The position numbers and the translations under genes are program-made. From assembly GCA_018398815.1 (NCBI GenBank), contig CM031600.1, forward strand, positions 55,670,723 to 55,734,722: a stretch of DNA of 64,000 bases. Direction: 5' to 3'. This DNA is from Conus ventricosus (Eukaryota > Mollusca > Gastropoda > Neogastropoda > Conidae). How positions within the stretch are numbered: the first letter of the stretch is position 1; the number at the start of each line of letters is the position of its first letter. The notes beneath the pieces were generated by a model. The model was not told the origin of the DNA. It did no database searches and worked only from the letters and a program-made list of their open reading frames with translations. Below are positions 57,184 to 64,000 of the stretch, in pieces.

Positions 57184-58997
57184 GATAAAAATTACTTGCT
57201 TTATGTCTTACAGTACTTTATCACAATTCTTTCTTTTTCCATTTTTTTCATTTCTACTATTCATTGTTTCTCCAGATTACTTTGTTCTGACCTCCGATTT
57301 AGTGTCACAAATAGTCAAGTGAAAAAAAAAAAATTACTGGGATATGGAAGGGGAACCGAGGAGGCATCTGAAAACAATGTGCTGGGAATAAAACTAACAG
57401 AACAAGGGAAGGGTTACCCAAGGAAGGATCCAGGAGGTTTGTTTGAGGGGAGTGATACGGTATCATGGAATTACATGGGTTACAATCAGCAGGGCTATAA
57501 ACATCATACATTTTATTTGATGCCACACATGGAATTGTGAATAATATTCAGAATACTGAAAGAATACTTGGAATCTACAAATGTACTTCATGGACAGATG
57601 CAAGCTATGGAAAGGCAGGCCAATTGAAACTGGTATTACAAGCATTACTGGACAGTGATATACAGGAGACTGAATCAGAATCTAATGCTTAACCCATGAC
57701 AAGCACATACTATAGCAAATCTGCTTTTATTCCAGATTAAATGTTGAATAGTTTTTGTTTTGAAATGATCCATCAGATTTTACAGACAGGCAATTTCTAG
57801 TTCTAAATCGTCACTACTGACTTAGGTACATTTTTGCAACATTCTAGTTTTTAATCACATTTGCATTGCTTTGTCAAGGCAGTATGAATTATTAAAGGTA
57901 TGGGTCTTACAATGCGTTCCGTGAAAATCCATTTCTCAACCCGACTTCTTTATCTTATACATGTTGTTCATTAAATTTTGCTCTGAGCTTTTCAATATGC
58001 TTGTGAGTTTTCAGGACACCTGTACCTTTTTTTTTTCATATAAGTCGTTTCGTTTTCCAACAACTTTAAATGTAATACATCTACATTCACTAGAACACAA
58101 ATCGACAGGGGGCTCTAACCCATTTGTGCAAATGCTTGTCCACACAGGACTTAACTAAGAACAAAAGAAAAGTGCCTTCAGCCAGTGACCTCCTTTTCAC
58201 TTCTTCACTTCCCCTCAAAGCACCCTGTTTGGAATTGACAGATGAACCCACCAATGATGGTAGATCAACTGACAAACCCTTCAACAAAGATGACAATCAA
58301 GGAAGCTGCAAGCTGGTAGTAAAAGCAGGAGCCTGGGAAGTAGGCACAGGTGGAGAAGTGGGGGAAGAGCCTAAGAAGAAAGGAATGACAGAAGTGGGGT
58401 AGCAGGAGGGGACGAGCACTGAAATGTGAAATGCAACAAACAGGAGGCCTGGCCACACTATCGAAAGAATCTGATCTTGGTTTGATCCTAGCCCAATTGC
58501 CAGATGACAGAGTATTCTCACTGCCTGTCAGAATTCATCAATACCAGCATATCACAATCAACCCACAGAATCCGTAACTAGCTGAAGAGTGTAAAAGGCA
58601 GTCAGCTAGAAGTTGCACATGGCAGTATAAAATGATGCTGCTGAACTGGGTGTCCTTTGATGAAGGGAAAGTAAAAGGAAGGTAAATGGCCAAAGTCCTT
58701 CTGATCTTAGTTCAGTCATACTCAAATTATTTGCACAAGGCAGGAACAACAGCCATTTCAGCATCTGCCCCTGTGAGTCATGGTAATTAACATGTAATTA
58801 AAATCGTATTTCAAAACCAATGGGAAGCATGTCCAGAGCATCAACAACTTTCCAGGTTTTTCAATAATTCATTTGAAAGAGTGACTCGGATCTTTTGAGT
58901 TTTGTAATTCGTTTGTCCATATTAATTGGAGGAGTTATTTCAAATACCATTTTAAAATCTTTTTAAATGAAAAAAAAACCTGTCTCAAAGAACTCAC

Positions 58998-59079
58998 GCT
59001 GAAGATCTGTAATATGCCTGCGGTATTGGTTTTTCTCTTGATTCAAGGTTTTCACCAGACGTTCCAGTCTGTCGATCAT
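58998..59079 (-). CDS. coiled-coil gene exon 3
   Basis: The acceptor is ATCTTTCAG and the donor GTGAGT. It reads from a codon boundary MIDRLERLVKTLNQEKNQYR then RHITDLQ plus one base, joining exon 4 in phase. No breaks; strong heptad pattern. Confidence 0.84.
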
Positions 59080-59520
59080 CTGAAAGATGAAGTAGCAGTT
59101 GCTGGCTCATGTCATTCTTTTCACAAACATAAGCGTTATCAACAACAACATTCATTCAATTTTCTCTTTGCTGTACAGTGAAAATCTAGCTCTGTACAAC
59201 ATACACAAGACAGCAATACATGCAAGCATAAGGCTGTTCATTCACTGCACACAACACAGACACACACACATGCACTCTCTCTCCTCTCTCTCTCTTACTT
59301 TTGTGAATGAATGAGACTATTCAAAACATTTTTCCCAAAACACACAAGCATGCAATGCACACGACACCAAACATGCTTACCACCCACAATTTACAAAGTA
59401 CTGAAGATGCATACTCAAACATTATCACTCACATAACACATTAGGACAATTAGCTTGAGTGGCTATAATTACACCCATAGAAAAATACATGTGCATTTGC
59501 ATCACATTCACATGGTTTAG

Positions 59521-59525
59521 CATCT

Positions 59526-59583
<58 letters not shown>

Positions 59584-59632
59584 ACCACACACACACACAC
59601 CACATACACACACACACATACATGCACACAAG
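59521..59632. repeat. (CT)n / (CA)n microsatellites
   Basis: CT runs at 59521-59559 pass into CA runs at 59560-59622, just downstream (on the - strand) of the exon 2 donor. Confidence 0.95.
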
Positions 59633-59642
59633 CATTCAGTAC

Positions 59643-59711
59643 CAGATTCTGTGAATCAATCCTCTTCAAGAGTTCCCCATTTCGCTGGTCTGTTCGTCAT
59701 GCAGAGACATT
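59643..59711 (-). CDS. coiled-coil gene exon 2 (contains in-frame TGA)
   Basis: The acceptor is GTCTCCCAG and the donor GTACTG. At 69 bases it keeps phase between exons 1 and 3 and reads NVSA, stop, RTDQRNGELLKRIDSQNL. A CGA-to-TGA change would explain the stop. The alternative frame MSLHDEQTSEMG needs a missing G in the GGGG run before rejoining at ELLKRIDSQNL. The second half is certain, the first is not. Confidence 0.65.
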
Positions 59712-59829
59712 CTGGGAGACCCATGAAGCGGGGCATCACAGGTACACTTCTACACAGCTGTCCACTCAAGGCCGAGTCCCAGTGCACTGACATCAATGGC
59801 TGAACACTGGGGGAGTGCTGATGCAATGG

Positions 59830-62570
59830 ACCTGTTAAAGAGGAACTGTTTAAGATTAAATGTCCTTTTTTTCCTATTTGTGCATTAACTAGCCACGTTA
59901 GTTATTGACGTGTATATGTATACAGCATATTTGTTTGCTTCTTTATCAAGGGACCTTTTCCTACCACGTTGGCAGCCGTAAAAAGATACTGTGTAAACTG
60001 GGCTATAATAATAAACTAAAACTAAATGCGTGCATCAATGTGTTTTATGTTTAACATGTTAGGTTAAAAAAAAACGTTCTGAAAGACACAGCTTAAAGTG
60101 ATTAATTTCTTATCAACACTGCTTGGAGCATCTAGTCTTTCCCACAGAAACTTAAAGTCCAAACAGTGCGGGTTCCTCCAGTACCCATACATTTCACACA
60201 GCTTTACTGTGTGGCTTTACTGTCTTCAGCCCTATTCAGATGTTGCAGATCCTAGTGAACCTTACTTGTCTAAGAGTCCTCAAAAATGTATACTTAAACA
60301 GAATGCATGCCCATCTGGACCTCTACTCAAAGCACTGTGGTATCCAATTTCTGCTCTTTACAGTATGAGTCTATCAGGATTCATGCTTCATTAAAAGCGT
60401 ATACTTCAAATGATGTAACTAATTATTTCTTTCCCTTTTGATGTACCGACACCTAACTTTGCTTACACTTAGTAATTTTTTTTTCAAGATATCTATGTTT
60501 ATTAGAATACCTCTGTTAATTCCAGAGATATAAAGATTTTGTGTGCGTGTGTGTCTGGGTACTGGTGGATCCAGGAAGCATGGTCAAGGCTATAGTGCAT
60601 TCACAAAAACAAATTTATATTCATCATTAAACCTGAAGACAAAGAAACTCAAGCGCAGACATGAAGGTAAGCAATAATTCATGCCATTGTCACGGCCCAT
60701 TAATGCCTTCAGCATGTTACGGGCAACAACAAAGGTTCACTCCACACCAGTTCAAAAGTCAATTAAGAAAACGGAACTTCAGGAATCTTATACTGAAGGG
60801 AAATTATTCGGGAATCTTTACTGGATCTAAAGTAAATTACAAATGGATATATGCTAGAATTTGGGGGACTGAAAACTAGTTAAGCAAGATTCATTAACGT
60901 GCTGAACTGAATGTCTAGAGATCTGGGACATAAAGTAAAAGATAATCCATGCAAAACCATATTTTGGTATATTAATTTTAATGAAGGCAAGAAAGACTCG
61001 TCTGTGGTTTGGCTTGTTTTGGGGGGCTGATCTTAGCATTTTCATGTCAGCTGCATCTGACCACGTTTTTCTTCTCCAAGTTCTTTCAATCTTCTTTCAT
61101 TCCTTATTGGCAAGCCCCAGCTTCAGACCTTCACGGGCACATAAGGTCACTGGTCCTTTCTCCCTCTGACTTAATTCAAGCATACATTCGATACCTCAGG
61201 GTTGATTACCAGATGAGTATGACTCACCGAGATTGTTGCAAGAACCAAGTGATCATCACTGCAAATTCTAGCACACACGACACAGTCCCCATTTTGGTGT
61301 TTAAATAAGAGGGCTAACAAATTCCTCAGTCTTCTTGGCATATAGACCAGCCAACCTATCTGACTCACAATAAAAATGACTGACACGCGATTTCTTTAAA
61401 AGCATTTTAATGAAACAGACATATGTATGGCACACTTACCCATTTGCCCAACTTTGTTAGCATTTTGGAAACCCTTCCCTGCAATTTTAGCTGAAAAGTA
61501 TTCAACACTTTTACAAATGATGCCAATAAAAAGTTTCACACACACAAACACCACTCACACACACACTTTTCTCTAATTATGAAACCCCTCAGACGACATA
61601 GGTAATCAACAACATTAAAACACACACCCACATACACACATACTCATCCAAAAGGTGTGCCCTCTTCACAAATGCATAAATAATACCTAGTTGGTACATA
61701 ATTTCAAAGGATATTAAACATAACTCATCTTGTGTAAAGTTAACACTGAAGTTAACCAAATGTTTCTTCTCTAATAATGGCAAAGTCTATATGACCTGAT
61801 AAGCATTAAACTTATGATTTTGTAACAAACATGCATAAGACCATGAGTAAAAAAAATTTTAAATACTATGTAATACATAACCTTAGAACTGTGTTAAAGG
61901 GGAAAGGGGAAGGAATGCAAGAACCTAAACACTATTGAAATGATGTTCACACTGTTCAGATTATTCTGAAATTTCATAAGGTTGTTCATAAGCTCAGTAT
62001 CTGAAATTGTAGTTTCTGGAATTAAAATGGACTGAATCAATACATAAAAAAAACTCTTTCAAAAAAGCTGCAAATGTAGGGAATGAATTCCGTTTTTTCC
62101 AGATGCTTTTTTTTCCATCTGCTGCTTAATCATGCCCCTTTGTTAGGGACTATTTTCATTCAAATGCATCCGTTTAACACACAAAAATGGTAAAGATACA
62201 ATCAGGTTTGCAAAGACACTGATCAATAAAAATAGGAAAAAATGTCCTCCCTTTTTCCCCATGATGACACCGAGATTCATACCATGCACCATGTGAAAGC
62301 ATACACAAACACTTATTAAAACTGATTTGTGCTGATGCCAAATCAAAATTTGGTTTGATCAACTGGAGGCCGTCTAAAGCACTCTTAGCCATTCCCCATC
62401 TTTAAATTTTTTGTAAAGAATTCAAAGAGTAAGGCTACTCCAGTTTCTGATAATGATAGTGTGAAGGATGAAAAGATGTGCATTAGGAAGAAGTAGCATG
62501 GTACAAAGTGATGCCAAACTGCGTTCACCTGAACCTATTTGGGATTGGGGACATCGTTTAGCCACTCTTT
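59830..62570. other. intron 1 of the coding region, no secure exon
   Basis: AT-rich DNA. A - strand stretch near 61060-61110 reads RRLKELGEEKRGQMQLT and one near 62645-62760 reads VNLQEEIHQSNELR. Both look vaguely coiled-coil-like but lack good splice sites and are not needed for phase. Confidence 0.4.
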
Positions 62571-62576
62571 TCTTTC

Positions 62577-62613
62577 CCCCCCCCCCCCCCCCCCCTCTCT
62601 CTCTCTCTCTCTT
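62577..62613. repeat. C run followed by (CT)n
   Basis: About 20 C residues followed by CT repeats, in the long 5' coding intron. Confidence 0.95.
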
Positions 62614-62814
62614 ATTTTCTCCTTTCTTTTCCCGACTGTGAGCATTTAACTCTTGCTGCAGTGAGACCAGAGTGAAGTTTACAATTAGCTGCAGATTCAC
62701 CACGACAATGAAACAAATCTGGACGAAGTTCATTACTTTGGTGGATTTCCTCTTGGAGATTCACTGTGTTCACCTATACTTTTTTTTAACTGTATATTAC
62801 ACACATACACAAAA

Positions 62815-63165
62815 CATGGAAAGCTTCAACTCTTTGGAATTGAATATTTCTGTAACTATTTTCCGTCAACATATTTTCCCACAAATATTTTGACCGATAA
62901 ACATTTTTTTTAGGCAGTGCATTTAAACTTGACTTTCATTTCTTAAAGTCAAGAGTTTGGCTATTTCAAGATGCAGGACAGTAGAAAAAACATGGGAAGT
63001 TTCAGCTCTTTGGAATGAATATTGCTGTAACTATTTTCCGTCAACATATTTTCCCACAAATATTTTGACCTGATAAACATTTTTAAGGTAGTGCATTTAA
63101 ATCCACTTTCATTACTCAACGTCATAGTCTAGCTATTTCAAGATGCAGGGCAGTCTCCTCAAACA
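62815..63165. repeat. 176-bp tandem duplication, diverged
   Basis: CATGGAAAGCTTCAACTCTTTGG at 62815 recurs as CATGGGAAGTTTCAGCTCTTTGG at 62991. The cores CCGTCAACATATTTTCCCAC are identical; ends carry small indels. Confidence 0.88.
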
Positions 63166-63475
63166 GAGTGAGTGGCAAAAGATGTATTCTTCATTATGCT
63201 ACAAGCAGCAAAAATCACATTAGCCAAATACCACTAGTAAGGGAACAAATATGCAACTACTTAACACCTTGAACTATCTTCTCTATCTCACAGACAGTGA
63301 TAATGTATAGGTAATTAATGTCTAATTCAAGTCACAACTGGCTAAACAGTTCCTAAAGGAACAGTAAACATATGACAGAGAACACAACCGAGGTTCAGTC
63401 TGGGACACCACAAAGCATTTTAATGACTTAAGTACTGACAAACAGAAACAAAGAGAAAGACCAAAAGTTGATTAC

Positions 63476-63541
63476 CCTTGCTCTTGCCAAGTTAGATTCA
63501 GTTTCCTGGGTGATGTCATAAAACTTTTTCTCCCACTCCAT
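63476..63541 (-). CDS. coiled-coil gene exon 1 (coding part, start codon)
   Basis: An ATG at 63541-63539 in the context ATCATGG (A at -3, G at +4) starts MEWEKKFYDITQETESNLAR then AR, ending on a codon boundary before GTAATC. The exon itself begins at 63563 after TTATTTCAG, and the in-frame TGA just upstream of the ATG shows the first 22 bases are 5' UTR. A non-coding first exon and the promoter must therefore lie further upstream, towards or beyond 64000. The start is well supported by context and phase. Confidence 0.75.
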
Positions 63542-63569
63542 GATCAGACGAGGCACTATTCATCTGAAA

Positions 63570-64000
63570 TAATAAGAAAAATGAGCATGAAAAAGTCACT
63601 TTATAACAGGGTTTAAGAATTTTTTTAAAGCAAAAAATGACTAGTATAAATTATAACAGAATGGAACATACTGTTCTTAACTGATGTGTCTGGAACTGGA
63701 AGGAAACGGACTGTTACATTTATGTGACTGCCAACTTGCCTCTCATGTCAGAATCAAACCAAAGTCACAAACGTAGAGAGGCAATCAAAACTGAGGTCAG
63801 CATGACAGCATGGCATAAAGACCCACAGAATTGAGGCTTCTTTTTTTTTAATGCTTATCAATCAGGATGAGGATGATGAAGATGAGGATAATGCTACAGA
63901 TTTCCATTCTGGTCTGAGACAGCATGACAGGGCTGTACTCTTTGCTTACTTTCATAATATATCCAACGTCAACCTTACTCTAGAGATACAGACACTTGCA
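63570..64000. other. intron upstream of the start exon
   Basis: No exon recognised to the window end. Contains a GATGAGGAT-rich patch near 63865-63890. Confidence 0.4.

Larger units (their letters stand above)
55800..58990. other. intron 3 sequence, no exon seen
   Basis: AT-rich DNA apart from the short tandem repeats and the CCTGAAGAAG motif listed separately. Nothing else recognisable. Confidence 0.45.
42873..63541 (-). other. gene span: coiled-coil protein with acidic C-terminus, unnamed
   Basis: Nine coding exons in descending order (63541-63476, 59711-59643, 59079-58998, 55769-55586, 55039-54972, 54063-53996, 49573-49477, 48840-48542, 42964-42873) encode about 340 residues. Most junctions are phase-compatible: exons 3-4-5-6 join without any break. 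The middle is a long heptad-rich coiled coil; the end is Asp/Leu/Ser-rich (DLDDLDLSDLDLSS and DFDLDNLDLSS). There are no membrane segments or signal peptide, so a cytoplasmic or nuclear structural or adaptor protein is the natural guess. Breaks: an in-frame TGA in exon 2, two compensating shifts in exon 7, and one missing base in exon 8. I do not recognise the family. Confidence 0.72.

Noticed and set aside
61060..61110. Possible extra coiled-coil exon (RRLKELGEEKRGQ)
   Set aside because: No convincing acceptor or donor, runs into a stop, and exons 1 and 2 already join in phase.
62645..62760. Possible extra exon reading VNLQEEIHQSNELR
   Set aside because: Weak splice sites and not required by phase; kept only as a note.

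Overview
The window is repeat-rich animal nuclear DNA. Coding exons are short and separated by long introns bounded by GT/AG sites. Microsatellites and minisatellites are very dense, and several non-LTR retrotransposon families are present. The neuropeptide receptor, the style of the LINEs and the tRNA-like SINE heads suggest a lophotrochozoan, probably a gastropod or other mollusc; the species cannot be fixed from sequence alone. Two host genes are visible. On the + strand (about 2.5-20.9 kb) lies the 3' part of a rhodopsin-family neuropeptide receptor of the orexin/allatotropin type. Five exons cover the end of TM3 through the C-terminus; exons for the N-terminus to TM3 must lie before the window. 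On the - strand (about 63.5 down to 42.9 kb) lies a nine-exon gene for a coiled-coil protein of roughly 340 residues with a highly acidic Asp/Leu-rich C-terminus, which I cannot name. 

Layout: 0-1.3 kb is trinucleotide and 18-bp minisatellite DNA. 2.2-21 kb is the receptor gene. Its introns hold an array of about 11 imperfect copies of its own 3' splice site, a degenerate copy of the TM3 exon, a nearly full-length LINE with a 2A peptide (9.8-14.8 kb) and many microsatellites. 21-26 kb is a chain of diverged minisatellites with unrelated periods (65, 26, about 30 and about 50 bp). 29.8-34.3 kb is a 1.8-1.9 kb direct duplication flanking a Tc1-like transposase relic; the first copy looks like unpolished sequence. 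34-42.8 kb shows no recognisable gene. 42.9-63.6 kb is the coiled-coil gene, whose last intron holds a dead LINE with a mutated catalytic aspartate. 

Single-base reading-frame breaks occur in otherwise well-conserved exons of both host genes and throughout the retrotransposon. In the receptor they all look like one missing base, two of them at G runs. With the homopolymer-biased copy at 29.8 kb, this points to indel errors in the assembly rather than to two decaying genes, though true pseudogenes cannot be excluded. I see no operon-like or defence-like system. The most interesting biology is the amplified splice acceptor, the 2A-bearing LINE inserted in a CT tract, and a foldback repeat with telomere-like sequence in its loop.
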